Assembly (NCBI RefSeq): GCF_028748065.1
Contig: NZ_CP118166.1
Span: 2,309,501-2,373,500 of the forward strand
Direction of reading: 5' to 3'
Origin: Hyphococcus flavus
Lineage (GTDB): Bacteria; Pseudomonadota; Alphaproteobacteria; Caulobacterales; Parvularculaceae
Length of the DNA: 64,000 nt
In this document: in pieces, positions 27,906 to 37,070 of the stretch
How positions within the stretch are numbered: position 1 is the first letter of the stretch
Layout of the letters: every line of letters starts with the position of its first letter
Translations under genes and position numbers: made by a program
Notes under the pieces: model-generated
Databases searched by the model: none
Seen by the model: only the letters and a program-made list of their open reading frames with translations
Told to the model about the DNA's origin: nothing

Positions 27906-29719
27906 ATCGCACGCGTCACCATTTCGAACCAGTCTTTCATCTCGGCCGGCAGTAGCGGCGCCAATGTAGTGCGTACACGGTCATGATATTCGTTCAGCCA
28001 ATCGCGCTCGTGCTGGGTGAGCATGTCCGGCTTGACAAGAACGAGGTTTATTGGCGACAGCGTAATGGTTTCAAACTCCATCATCTCGCGATCACCGCCC
28101 TCAACAGGCTTCAGTTCAGAAACGACAATCAGGTTTTCGATACGGATGCCGTATTCGTTTGATTTATAATAGCCCGGTTCATTCGACAAAATCATGCCGG
28201 GCAACAGGGCCTGCGTGTTCGGCGCTGGCGCAATGCGTTGCGGGCCTTCATGTACGCCGAGAAATGAACCGACCCCATGCCCAGTGCCGTGATCATAATC
28301 CAGACCAACGTCCCAAAGCGGTTTGCGCGCGATCACATCAAGCTGATGACCTGTCGTGCCTTTGGGAAACTTTGTGGTGGCGAGGGCGATGTGCCCCTTG
28401 AGCACGAGGGTGAAGCGCTCGCGCATTTCCTCAGTTGGTTGGCCAATGGGCACGGTGCGTGTGATGTCTGTCGTGCCGTCAGGATACTGTCCGCCAGAGT
28501 CAATCAAGTAGAGCGTGCCACGATCCAGCTTGATGTTGGACTCGGTTGAGACACGATAATGACAGATAGCGCCGTTTGGTCCGGCTCCGGAGATTGAATC
28601 AAAACTCAAATCGCGCAGCATGTCCGATTGTGAGCGAATTTCTTCCAGTTTTTTCGCCGCCGTGATTTCGTCGACGTTGCCGGATTGGGCTTCGGTATCA
28701 AGCCAATGCAGGAACTGCGTTACTGCGGCGCCATCACGGATATGCGCTGTACGTGTCCCTTCAATTTCTATCTTGTTTTTTGCGGCGCGCGGCAGAGCGC
28801 AAGGGTCTGTCAGTGGGACGATGGATGCGCCGGCTGATTTCAGATCATCGACATATTTGTAAGGCGCAAGAGCGGGGTCTATGGCTACCTTAGCACCCTC
28901 TTTGCCAAGTTTTTCAAGCACTGCCGTCACATCTTTTTCGGCGCGGATGTCGACATCGTCACCGAGAACGCCAGGCAATTCATTGCCGACTTTCTCAGGC
29001 GCCAAAAAGAGCGTGGCCTTGCCATCCTTGTTCACAATCGCCCGGCCCAAGGGCAAGGGCGAGCGCGATACGTCGCTGCCGCGTATGTTGAACAACCATG
29101 CAATAGAGGGTGGAGCGGTGATCAGAACCGAATCGGCGCCGGCTTTTGCAATAGCGTCAGCGATTTCTTTTCTTTTTTGATCAGACTCTTTTCCGGCAAA
29201 CTCCATGCTGTGCGCCTTTACCGGTGTCAGCGGCGCCGGCGGCTGATCCTTCCAGGCAATGTCGATTGGGTTTTCATTAACAGCAACAAGTTCGAAGCTC
29301 GCTTTTTCAGAAGCCGCGCGTAAGCGGTTAACCCCTGCCGTCGTATGCAGCATAGGATCATAGCCTATGCGAAGGTTCTTCCCTGCGTTGTCTGTGAGCC
29401 ATACATCAATAGAGGTTGTGGTGACATCGATATACTCAAAGAAGTTGCTGTCAGTCTGTTGCCTGACTTGCAGCGTATAGCGGCCATCGGTGAAAATGGC
29501 GGCTTTATCTGTCATGATCACGGCGGCACCGGCGGAACCTGAAAAGCCAGTCGCCCACATCAGCCGTTCGGCATAGGCCGGAATGTACTCATTCTGATAT
29601 TCATCATCATGCGGAATAATGAAACCGTCGAGGTTCAGTTTTTTCATCTCCGCGCGCAACAGGGGGAGGTGTTTGCCAGCGAAGGAGCGGTCGGAAACCG
29701 GTTCAAAAGTTTGAAACAT
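27902..29719 (-). CDS. pepP: Xaa-Pro aminopeptidase (M24B family), long form
   Basis: 605 residues, the three-domain aminopeptidase P type with two N-terminal creatinase-like domains (about 1-310) and a C-terminal pita-bread domain. Metal ligands can be seen in DSGGQYPDGTTDITRTV (two Asp), GTGHGVGSFLGVHEGP (His), SNEPGYY (Glu) and IRIENL (Glu). A C-terminal Peptidase_M24_C extension ends the protein. It removes N-terminal residues before proline, in the cytoplasm since no signal peptide is seen. It follows prmA on the same strand after about 72 bp, a common alphaproteobacterial pairing. Confidence 0.95.
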   Translation of the reverse strand: MFQTFEPVSDRSFAGKHLPLLRAEMKKLNLDGFIIPHDDEYQNEYIPAYAERLMWATGFSGSAGAAVIMTDKAAIFTDGRYTLQVRQQTDSNFFEYIDVTTTSIDVWLTDNAGKNLRIGYDPMLHTTAGVNRLRAASEKASFELVAVNENPIDIAWKDQPPAPLTPVKAHSMEFAGKESDQKRKEIADAIAKAGADSVLITAPPSIAWLFNIRGSDVSRSPLPLGRAIVNKDGKATLFLAPEKVGNELPGVLGDDVDIRAEKDVTAVLEKLGKEGAKVAIDPALAPYKYVDDLKSAGASIVPLTDPCALPRAAKNKIEIEGTRTAHIRDGAAVTQFLHWLDTEAQSGNVDEITAAKKLEEIRSQSDMLRDLSFDSISGAGPNGAICHYRVSTESNIKLDRGTLYLIDSGGQYPDGTTDITRTVPIGQPTEEMRERFTLVLKGHIALATTKFPKGTTGHQLDVIARKPLWDVGLDYDHGTGHGVGSFLGVHEGPQRIAPAPNTQALLPGMILSNEPGYYKSNEYGIRIENLIVVSELKPVEGGDREMMEFETITLSPINLVLVKPDMLTQHERDWLNEYHDRVRTTLAPLLPAEMKDWFEMVTRAI

Positions 29720-29791
29720 GAAAACGCCTTTATGAGTAAATTTCGTGCGATATATCGCCCGTCTGGCCTGCGGTCACAAGGGGGCGGCGGT

Positions 29792-30673
29792 TCAGGTTTT
29801 TACGAATAAGAGGACTGGCCAGGTTGGCTGCTCCAACCGGTTGATTTGCCGGAACCCTTCACGCTCATAGGCGCTGCGAACCACGTCTTCCTGTTCCGAC
29901 ATCAACCCGGCAATCATAACGCGACCATTCTTTGCGACATGAGCCGCCATGTCTGGCGCCAGCTCGGCTAAGGGGCCGGCCAGAATGTTGGCGAAGACAA
30001 AATCAAACGGCGCAGATGATTTTATCTCTGGATGATCGAAACCGGCGGCTGTCAGGGACATGATTTTATCGCCAACGCCGTTCAGCGCGGCGTTTTCCCT
30101 GGCGATGGAAACGGATGTTTCGTCAATATCGCTTGCGATGAGCGTTCGCTCCCAGAGTTTCGCCGCCGCGATGGCGAGAACGGCTGAACCGCAACCGAGG
30201 TCGAGAATTGATTTGGGCGCCCAGCCCCCAAACCGGTCGAGCAGGGTAAGGCACCCCGCCGTGGTCGGATGATGACCTGTGCCAAATGCCTGATTGGCGT
30301 CTATTCGTATCGATATGTCGCCGTCTTCGTTGGGGAGTTTATCCTCGTCATGAACGCCATAAAGAACGAACCTGCCGCAGCGGACGACGCCAAGACCTTC
30401 AAGAGAATGTGCAACCCAATCCACGTCGGGAAGCTCCTCTGTTTCGCCGTTGCGCAATCCGTATTCGGAGACGAGTTTACTTACAGCCTCTGTGTCAGGC
30501 GCATCTTCAAAATACGCATCCAGTCGCCAGGCGCTTGCGCCGTCCTCAACCGTTGCGTCTTCTTTGGAAAGGCTGACTGCGCCGGCGGGCGGCCAGAGGA
30601 GTTCGGTTAAAGCGTCACCGGCTTTTTCAAGTGGGGTGCGTTCTCCGGTCCAGCTGAGTTTATAGGAAGGCAT
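29792..30673 (-). CDS. prmA: Ribosomal protein L11 methyltransferase
   Basis: 293 residues. PrmA trimethylates lysines and the N-terminus of ribosomal protein L11. The N-terminal L11-recognition domain is followed by the methyltransferase core with IDANQAFGTGHHPTT, the SAM motif ILDLGCGSAVLAIAAAKL and the FANILAGPLAELAPD motif (N-I-L-A) near the active site. It starts three bases after the stop of the AhpD-like gene, so the two are coupled. Confidence 0.95.
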   Translation of the reverse strand: MPSYKLSWTGERTPLEKAGDALTELLWPPAGAVSLSKEDATVEDGASAWRLDAYFEDAPDTEAVSKLVSEYGLRNGETEELPDVDWVAHSLEGLGVVRCGRFVLYGVHDEDKLPNEDGDISIRIDANQAFGTGHHPTTAGCLTLLDRFGGWAPKSILDLGCGSAVLAIAAAKLWERTLIASDIDETSVSIARENAALNGVGDKIMSLTAAGFDHPEIKSSAPFDFVFANILAGPLAELAPDMAAHVAKNGRVMIAGLMSEQEDVVRSAYEREGFRQINRLEQPTWPVLLFVKT

Positions 30674-30676
30674 GCC

Positions 30677-31297
30677 TTATTGGTGTCCCCAGTCGTTTTC
30701 ATCATCGCTGTTGTTTGGCGAAAGGCCGAGCCTATCGCCTTCCGTAGTAACGCCAAGACCCAACACGGTGCGATTGGCGTAGGCGAAATAGGCGGCGACC
30801 TGATTGATCTCAAGAATTTCGCCGTCGTTCCACCCGGCGGTGCGTAGAAGTTCGATATCATTGGCCCTGATTAGTTCCGGCGTTTTTGTGATCATGGCCG
30901 CGTATCGCAATGCCGCACTCTCTTTCGGCGCCAGAACGTCCTGCTCCATTATGTCGCCAGCGGCGCCTGCGTTCAATGCAGACCGGATTTGCTCTGCGCG
31001 CGCATCGTCTTTTAACAAGTGGCGCAAGCCTTCGAAGTGATGTTCAACGCAATAAGCGCAGTTGTTCATAATACTCACGTAAACACCAATGGTTTCAAGA
31101 AGCCATTTCGGTGTTGTGTTGGCGCTATGATGCAACACGTTTTTGTACAGCGACATGTGTCCTTCTAGGGAGGGCGGGCGAAGGCTATGCGCCGTCATGA
31201 TGTTATCGATACGGCCATCAGGTCCTGTAATGCGGTCGTATAGCGTTTTCAGACGGCCTTCAGCCTCATCAGGTGCAATGGTTTTGATGAAAGTCAT
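30677..31297 (-). CDS. AhpD-like/carboxymuconolactone decarboxylase-family peroxidase-related protein
   Basis: 206 residues from the ATG at 31297, which has GGAGG five bases upstream. The active-site pattern C80-x2-C83-x3-H87 in NNCAYCVEHHFEG is that of AhpD-type thiol peroxidases, and the sequence matches the 'peroxidase-related enzyme' subfamily of the carboxymuconolactone decarboxylase superfamily. It should reduce peroxides or act as a disulfide reductase in the cytoplasm. It lies 22 bp behind uvrD and directly before prmA. Confidence 0.9.
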   Translation of the reverse strand: MTFIKTIAPDEAEGRLKTLYDRITGPDGRIDNIMTAHSLRPPSLEGHMSLYKNVLHHSANTTPKWLLETIGVYVSIMNNCAYCVEHHFEGLRHLLKDDARAEQIRSALNAGAAGDIMEQDVLAPKESAALRYAAMITKTPELIRANDIELLRTAGWNDGEILEINQVAAYFAYANRTVLGLGVTTEGDRLGLSPNNSDDENDWGHQ

Positions 31298-31319
31298 CGC
31301 GGCCTCCAGTTCAGCCAGG

Positions 31320-33713
31320 CTACGCTGCGTCAACAAAAGTATCGATTACTTTTTTCAAACCGGAATGTTCAAAATTGACGGTCAGCTTTTGCCCTTCGAC
31401 GGCGAAAATTTCTCCGTAGCCGAATTTTTGATGAAAGACTCTCTGTCCTTTTTTGAACTTTGATGCGCCTGCGCTGACGGAAACGGTTGCGCCGCGGCCT
31501 TCGATCATTGGCGGTTCGCCGGCGCTTCGTGATTTCGCTGCGCGTGCGCGCCGCCAGCCGGGATTGTCGTAGTACGCATCATCTCGAAGTTTCACGCCTT
31601 CAAAACTTGAATGGCTGGCGAAGTCTCCGGCGGCGTTGCCGTAAAGGCCAGGCTCGGAAACCACATCCACATGTTCTTCGGGCAATTCGTCAATAAACCG
31701 GGATGGCATCGCCGCTTGCCATCGCCCGTAAATTTGGCGGTTGGCGGCGAATGAAATGCGGCAGCTTTCTTCAGCGCGTGTTACGCCTACATAAGCGAGG
31801 CGGCGTTCTTCCTCGAGGGCGGCGTTGCCGTTTTCATCGAGCGCGCGTTTGGACGGGAAGATTTCTTCTTCCCAGCCTGGCAGGAACACCACGGGGAATT
31901 CTAACCCTTTTGCGGCGTGCAAAGTCATCAGCCAGACCTGCCCGCCGCCGGTGTCTTCATTGAGTTCAGAGACAAGCGCCACATGATCAAGATAGCCTTC
32001 GAGCGTGTCGAACTCAGATACCGCCTGGATCAATTCTTTAAGGTTATCGAGCTTGCCGGGCGCTTGCGGCGATTTAGAATTCTTCCACATATCGATGTAG
32101 CCGGACTCTTCCAGCACCAGTTCGGCGAGGTCGGCTGGCGCCATGTCTTTCGCATCGCGAGACCAGCGATCGATCGTATCGACAAAATTGACTAGCGACC
32201 GGCGCGCCGCAGCATGAAGATCATCACTCTCAAGGGCGATGCGCGACGCCGCCATCAAGGAAATGCCTTGCGCCCCGACCTCGAAAGCGGTCGAATCATC
32301 ATCTGCGCGCCTTTGTGCGCGGGCGATTTTGTGCAAGACCTGTAGCGCCTTGTCACCCAGCCCGCGTTTCGGTTTGTTGACGATGCGGTCAAAGGCGAGA
32401 TCGTCATCCGCCGAACGGATCAAGCGAAGATAGGAGAGGGCGTCGCGAGTTTCTTCGCGCTCATAAAAGCGCGGGCCGCCGACAACTTTGTAAGCAAGAC
32501 CCAGCGTATTGAAGCGTTCTTCAAAGGCGCGCATCTGAAATGACGCGCGTACGAGCACAGCCATGTCTGAAAGCGAACGTCCCTTCGCCTGTTCCGCCTC
32601 GATATCGTCGCCGATGAGACGTGCTTCTTCTTCACCATCCCATACGCCCCGGACTTTGACTTTTTCGCCTTCCTCGAGATCCGTCCACAGGGTTTTGCCG
32701 AGGCGCGCGGTATTGGAAGAGATAAGACCAGACGCGGCGCCAAGGATTGACGGCGTGGAACGGTAATTACGCTCAAGGCGGATGACTTTTGCACCTGGAA
32801 AGTCTTTTTCGAAGCGAAGAATGTTTTCAACTTCCGCGCCGCGCCAGCCGTAGATCGATTGGTCGTCATCGCCGACACAACAGATGTTTTTGTGTTTCTG
32901 TGCGAGGAGCCGCAGCCACAAATATTGCGCGACGTTCGTGTCCTGATACTCGTCCACCAGCATGTATCGAAAGCGCCGCTGATACTCTTCAAGCACATCA
33001 GGGTTAGCCTGAAAGATCGTCAGGTTATGAACCAACAAGTCGCCAAAGTCGGCGGCGTTCAATGTTGTCAGCCGCGCCTGATAGGCGCGATAAAGATCGA
33101 TCGCTTTGCCTTCGGCGAAATTGTAGGCTTCGTTCGCCGGGACCTTGTCCGGCGTCAGGCCGCGATTTTTCCAGGCGTCAATCACATAGGCGAGGCCGCG
33201 TCCTGTCCAGCGTTTCGGATCCAGATTGGCGGCTTCGATAACTTGTTTGGCAAGGCGCACCTGATCGTCTGCATCGAGGATCGTAAAACTTGATTTCAGT
33301 CCGGCGAGCTCCGCATGACGGCGCAGGATTTGCGCGCCTATAGAATGAAACGTGCCGAGCCATTTCATCCCCTCAACGCTTTCACCGACAAGTTTTTCGA
33401 TACGCTCTTTCATTTCTCGCGCGGCTTTATTGGTGAACGTTACGGCGAGAATCTGCCATGGCTGCGCGCGGCCGGTGTGGAGCAGGTGGGCGAGGCGGGT
33501 TGTCAGCGCCCGCGTTTTTCCTGTGCCGGCGCCAGCCAGCATCAGAACAGGTCCTTCGGTCGCCAGAACGGCTTCGCGCTGTTCGTTGTTCAACCCATCG
33601 AGATAAGCGGCGTTTTCTGTGCCCGCCGGCCTGTTCTGGGCGGCTGACCCCTCATGAAGCGAAGCCAGGGCGCGTTCGGAAATAGACAATTTTTTTTCGG
33701 ATTGAGACGCCAT
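31320..33713 (-). CDS. uvrD: UvrD/PcrA-type ATP-dependent DNA helicase
   Basis: 797 residues. Superfamily 1A helicase motifs occur in order: Q-motif LNNEQREAVL, Walker A AGAGTGKT (60-67), VTFTNKAAREMKER, DEYQDTN, GDDDQSIYGWRGA, RLERNYRS, LMTLHAAKGLEFPVVFLPG and VGVTRAEE. The C-terminus ends in the RNA-polymerase-binding Tudor-like segment (FKKGQRVFHQKFGYGEI) typical of UvrD/PcrA. It unwinds DNA in nucleotide-excision and mismatch repair. First gene of the uvrD-AhpD-prmA-pepP run. The ribosome site before 33713 is weak. Confidence 0.95.
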   Translation of the reverse strand: MASQSEKKLSISERALASLHEGSAAQNRPAGTENAAYLDGLNNEQREAVLATEGPVLMLAGAGTGKTRALTTRLAHLLHTGRAQPWQILAVTFTNKAAREMKERIEKLVGESVEGMKWLGTFHSIGAQILRRHAELAGLKSSFTILDADDQVRLAKQVIEAANLDPKRWTGRGLAYVIDAWKNRGLTPDKVPANEAYNFAEGKAIDLYRAYQARLTTLNAADFGDLLVHNLTIFQANPDVLEEYQRRFRYMLVDEYQDTNVAQYLWLRLLAQKHKNICCVGDDDQSIYGWRGAEVENILRFEKDFPGAKVIRLERNYRSTPSILGAASGLISSNTARLGKTLWTDLEEGEKVKVRGVWDGEEEARLIGDDIEAEQAKGRSLSDMAVLVRASFQMRAFEERFNTLGLAYKVVGGPRFYEREETRDALSYLRLIRSADDDLAFDRIVNKPKRGLGDKALQVLHKIARAQRRADDDSTAFEVGAQGISLMAASRIALESDDLHAAARRSLVNFVDTIDRWSRDAKDMAPADLAELVLEESGYIDMWKNSKSPQAPGKLDNLKELIQAVSEFDTLEGYLDHVALVSELNEDTGGGQVWLMTLHAAKGLEFPVVFLPGWEEEIFPSKRALDENGNAALEEERRLAYVGVTRAEESCRISFAANRQIYGRWQAAMPSRFIDELPEEHVDVVSEPGLYGNAAGDFASHSSFEGVKLRDDAYYDNPGWRRARAAKSRSAGEPPMIEGRGATVSVSAGASKFKKGQRVFHQKFGYGEIFAVEGQKLTVNFEHSGLKKVIDTFVDAA

Positions 33714-33841
33714 AATACAAGCTTACAAAAAAGAGAACGATTCTGGAACATTTACGCTGCGTCGCTCTATTTGCAATCCGCGCCGGAATCGCGACTATGA
33801 GAGAGGGGCGGCATGGGATTTTCGCAGAAGGAGACGAACGG

Positions 33842-34177
33842 ATGGCAGGTAAATTCGAGCTTTACAAGGACAAGGCGGGCGAATTTCGCTTCAGATTAAA
33901 AGCAGGCAATGGCGAAAATATCCTCGCCAGCGAGGGCTATAAGGACAAATCAGGCGCGGAGAACGGCATCGCGTCCGTGAGGAAGAACGCCGCCGACAAA
34001 TCGAGATTTGAAGTCAAGGAATCCTCGAGCGGTAAGCCTTATTTCGTCCTGAAAGCGGCGAATCATCAGGTCATCGGCCAGTCGCAAATGTATGATTCGG
34101 CTTCCGGCTGCGAGGGCGGCATTGAATCTGTCATGAATAATGCGCCAGACGCGGCAGTGGATGATCAGGCGGGTTAA
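33842..34177 (+). CDS. YegP family protein (tandem DUF1508)
   Basis: 111 residues; the ATG at 33842 follows AAGGAGACGAACGG, a good ribosome site, so an upstream in-frame start at 33797 is rejected. Two DUF1508 repeats are evident: KFELYKDKAGEFRFRLKAGN with SEGYKDKSGAENGIASVR, and RFEVKESSSGKPYFVLKAAN with SQMYDSASGCEGGIESVM. YegP-like proteins are small alpha/beta dimers of unknown function often linked to stress. The gene ends at a strong terminator. Confidence 0.93.
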   Translation: MAGKFELYKDKAGEFRFRLKAGNGENILASEGYKDKSGAENGIASVRKNAADKSRFEVKESSSGKPYFVLKAANHQVIGQSQMYDSASGCEGGIESVMNNAPDAAVDDQAG

Positions 34178-34200
34178 GCTTCAGGCTTGATGTGAACTAA

Positions 34201-34229
34201 AAAACGCCGCCCCGACAGGGCGGCGTTTT
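34201..34229. terminator. Bidirectional rho-independent terminator
   Basis: A perfect 12-bp stem (34201-34212 with 34218-34229) with the loop CGACA has four A residues on the left and four T residues on the right. It can stop transcription from both the YegP gene and the converging secreted-protein gene. Confidence 0.9.
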
Positions 34230-34253
34230 CGTATGATCCGTAGTATCGATTGT

Positions 34254-35153
34254 CTATCTGGCGGTCTGAATGTCGTCATCCAGCTCAGCGTCATCGCTGT
34301 CCCAGATTTCATCATCCAATTCTTCGTCGACTAAGGCCTCATCGGCATCGACGATATCAATGCCCGTCTGCGTGTCGTCTTCCACAAAATCCGCTAGAAT
34401 CTCCTCGCAGCCGTCCTGTACGAAAGCGAGGTCATCGATCAGGTAGCGCAGTGTTTCGCGGCGGTTGCGCCAGCCGCGGCTCCGCATGGAAACTTCAATC
34501 CGTTTTGCGCGGCCGCCGAGATAATAAGCGCCCGCCATATGGCGCCAGCGCACGGTGTATTTTGTCCATTCAAAACCGGCACGCGCCTGTGGCAATTCCA
34601 TGCCGTTTTCATCCCACCCCTTGATCCTGACTCTGAAACGCTCTCCTTCACGGCCGCCAGTCGGATAAATCGCCATGGTTACAACACAAACGGGTTCGTC
34701 GAATGTGATGACCAGCGGCGCGTTTAAATGATTAACGTAGGCGGCGGCGTACTGGCCGCTGGGTGCGGCTTCATAGGTGCACATGGAGTCATAATAAAAA
34801 CGCCGTTGACCTTCGCAGATTTGCCGCGTTACGCCACGTCCGAAATGTACGCCATAATCTTCTGCATAAGCTTCACGGATCACGTCGCCATGTTTTCCCG
34901 GCGGCGCCTCAAATGTGATCACGCGATAAGGCTCGTCGTTTGACGCTTGCGCGGCGTCGCCGACACGGGAGATGACGCCGGTTATGGTCGCCGGATTGGT
35001 GTCATTGTCCGGGTCCGGACCAATGCCATTCTCATGAACATAGTTCGCGGGAGGCGCATCATTCAATACAAGCGCGCCGGCCCCGGTGGACATGAACCCA
35101 GTGGACATGAACATCGCAACGCCAAGCGCCGCAGTCCCAAGCAATCGCGTCAT
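34254..35153 (-). CDS. Secreted protein of unknown function
   Basis: 299 residues from the ATG at 35153, which has GGGGAG about nine bases upstream. The signal peptide MTRLLGTAALGVAMFMSTGF contains a tandem repeat (FMSTG twice), produced by a duplicated 15-base unit at 35086-35115. The mature protein looks like a beta-sandwich with four cysteines in its middle part (QICEGQRRFYYDSMCTYE, PVCVVTMAIYP), and the C-terminal 50 residues are strongly acidic (EEILADFVEDDTQTG and further D/E runs). I do not recognise a family. The acidic tail could bind calcium (guess). Confidence 0.75.
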   Translation of the reverse strand: MTRLLGTAALGVAMFMSTGFMSTGAGALVLNDAPPANYVHENGIGPDPDNDTNPATITGVISRVGDAAQASNDEPYRVITFEAPPGKHGDVIREAYAEDYGVHFGRGVTRQICEGQRRFYYDSMCTYEAAPSGQYAAAYVNHLNAPLVITFDEPVCVVTMAIYPTGGREGERFRVRIKGWDENGMELPQARAGFEWTKYTVRWRHMAGAYYLGGRAKRIEVSMRSRGWRNRRETLRYLIDDLAFVQDGCEEILADFVEDDTQTGIDIVDADEALVDEELDDEIWDSDDAELDDDIQTAR

Positions 35154-35338
35154 AACCAATAACTCCCCAATAGGGTTATAATACATCGTGTCCAATAAGG
35201 TTCCAAATATGGCAATTTGGCGAAAAAGCGTTGTATTTTCACATCACTACGATTGTCGCAACCGGAGGATGAGCGCCTCAGGCGGTTGACGGCGCCTATC
35301 GCTCTCGGCCTAATCCCGCCACCAAATAAGGAGATTCC

Positions 35339-37024
35339 ATGCGCTTTTCAGCTTTGGCTATTGTTGTTTTTGCCAGTGCGGCTTTCGCTGCCTGCGCTAC
35401 TTCGCCGGACCAATCGGAAACGTCGCCACTTGATGCAGATATCGCGGCGACAGTTTCCGGCATTGATGCGGAGACAGACGTCTCGGAACGCATGCGCATG
35501 GATGTTTTCTGGCTCGCTGACGATGCGCGACGGGGCAGGGAAACCGGAACACAGGGATATCTTGATGCGGCTAAATATGTCGCCGCGCGTTTAGAGGCGA
35601 TCGGCGCTGAGCCAGGCGTCAATGGCGAATGGTTTCAAAACGTGCCTTTTCTTTCTGCAACGCCCGTACTTGAAAAGGCGTCGATTTCTATCACGGCGCC
35701 TGACGGGACAGTGCACACTCTAACGCATCTCGATGATTTTCGCGTATTTCCATCCCTTAACGCTGAAAGCTTTGAAATTGAAAACGCCGAAACAGTGTTC
35801 GTCGGCTTCGGCGTGCATGCACCGGCATTCGGACACGACGATTACGCGGACGTCGATGTAGACGGAAAGGTCGTGGTATATTTTTCTGGCGCGCCGGACA
35901 TTTTCGATAATGAAAGCCGCGCACACTTCAACTCGTCCAGCGTGAAATTCAAGGAAGCTTCGGATCGCGGCGCCATTGGCGCCATCTCAATGTTTACCGC
36001 GGGTGGAGAGGAAAGTTCGCCTTGGGACCGCTATGTCGCCAATCCTTCTTACACGTCGATGACTTGGGTTTGGCCCGATGGCCGTGCTGATACGAGTGGC
36101 CCGAATATCAAAGGCAACGCAACGCTTCATCCGGAAAAGGCGCCGCTGATGTTTACGGGCGCTCCGCAGTCTTATGAGGCTGTTCGTGCGGCGGCGGACG
36201 CGGAAGGAAAGGCGCCGGATTCGTTCAACCTCGCCGTCCGCGTCTCCATGGCGGGGGCGCTTGAAATCGAAAACACCTCCAGTCCCAATGTGGTTGGGCT
36301 CATTCCGGGTTCAGACCCGGATCTGAAGGATGAATACGTTATCCTGACCGCGCATCTCGATCATGTCGGGATCAATGAATCACTTATCGCCGAAGGAAAA
36401 GACGGCATCAATAACGGCGCCGTTGATAATGCGACTGGCATCGCCATCATGCTGGAAGCAGCGCGACGGCTGATTGCTGATGCGCCGCCCAAGCGCAGCG
36501 TTATTATTGCAGCGGTGACAGGGGAAGAAAAAGGTTTGTTAGGCGCTGATTACTTTGCGCACTTTCCAACAATCAACGGCGGGGTGATGGCGGCGAACGT
36601 CAATCTCGACATGCCGGTAATGCTTCATGAGTTTACCGATATCATCGCTTTCGGGGCTGAAAGGTCGTCACTCGGGCCGATCATGAATGACGCGCTTGAA
36701 CAAACCGGCGTCTCGCTCGCGCCGGATCCGATTCCTCATTTGAATGTTTTCGTGCGATCCGATCACTACCGTTTTGTTGAAAAAGGCGTGCCTTCGATTT
36801 TTCTATGGACCGGGTTCAGCAATGGCGGTGAAGAACAGTTCTGGGATTTTTACAGAAATCATTACCACAGCCCGAGCGATGATCCTTCGCAACCTATCCG
36901 ATACGATGATCTCGCCCGGTTCGCTGACATAAATTACGTTATTGCGCGGGCGATCGCGAATACGCCGGAACGTCCGTCCTGGAATGAAGGCGACTTCTTT
37001 GGCGACCTGTTTGCCGGAGAATAG
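35339..37024 (+). CDS. M28-family zinc aminopeptidase lipoprotein
   Basis: 561 residues; ATG at 35339 follows AAGGAG. A lipoprotein signal is present: ALAIVVFASAAFAAC, with the cysteine after AFAA. Residues about 110-300 contain a PA-domain-like insert, then the M28 metallopeptidase core: H339 and D341 in TAHLDHVG, the bridging aspartate in NGAVDNATG, the catalytic and ligand glutamates in TGEEKGLLGAD, NLDMP, and a late histidine in YHSPSD. It should cleave N-terminal amino acids from peptides in the periplasm or at the outer membrane. With the amidohydrolase and amidase at the window start, it indicates peptide scavenging. Confidence 0.93.
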   Translation: MRFSALAIVVFASAAFAACATSPDQSETSPLDADIAATVSGIDAETDVSERMRMDVFWLADDARRGRETGTQGYLDAAKYVAARLEAIGAEPGVNGEWFQNVPFLSATPVLEKASISITAPDGTVHTLTHLDDFRVFPSLNAESFEIENAETVFVGFGVHAPAFGHDDYADVDVDGKVVVYFSGAPDIFDNESRAHFNSSSVKFKEASDRGAIGAISMFTAGGEESSPWDRYVANPSYTSMTWVWPDGRADTSGPNIKGNATLHPEKAPLMFTGAPQSYEAVRAAADAEGKAPDSFNLAVRVSMAGALEIENTSSPNVVGLIPGSDPDLKDEYVILTAHLDHVGINESLIAEGKDGINNGAVDNATGIAIMLEAARRLIADAPPKRSVIIAAVTGEEKGLLGADYFAHFPTINGGVMAANVNLDMPVMLHEFTDIIAFGAERSSLGPIMNDALEQTGVSLAPDPIPHLNVFVRSDHYRFVEKGVPSIFLWTGFSNGGEEQFWDFYRNHYHSPSDDPSQPIRYDDLARFADINYVIARAIANTPERPSWNEGDFFGDLFAGE

Positions 37025-37030
37025 GCCGGA

Positions 37031-37059
37031 TGCGTCAGCTTCAACGGGAAGCTGACGCA
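37031..37059. terminator. Perfect hairpin between converging M28 peptidase and SIMPL genes
   Basis: A perfect 12-bp stem (37031-37042 with 37048-37059) with loop AACGG. The T run on the plus strand begins only about nine bases later (TCTTTTT), so it is a likely but not canonical terminator. Confidence 0.6.
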
Positions 37060-37070
37060 ACGTAGTCTTT

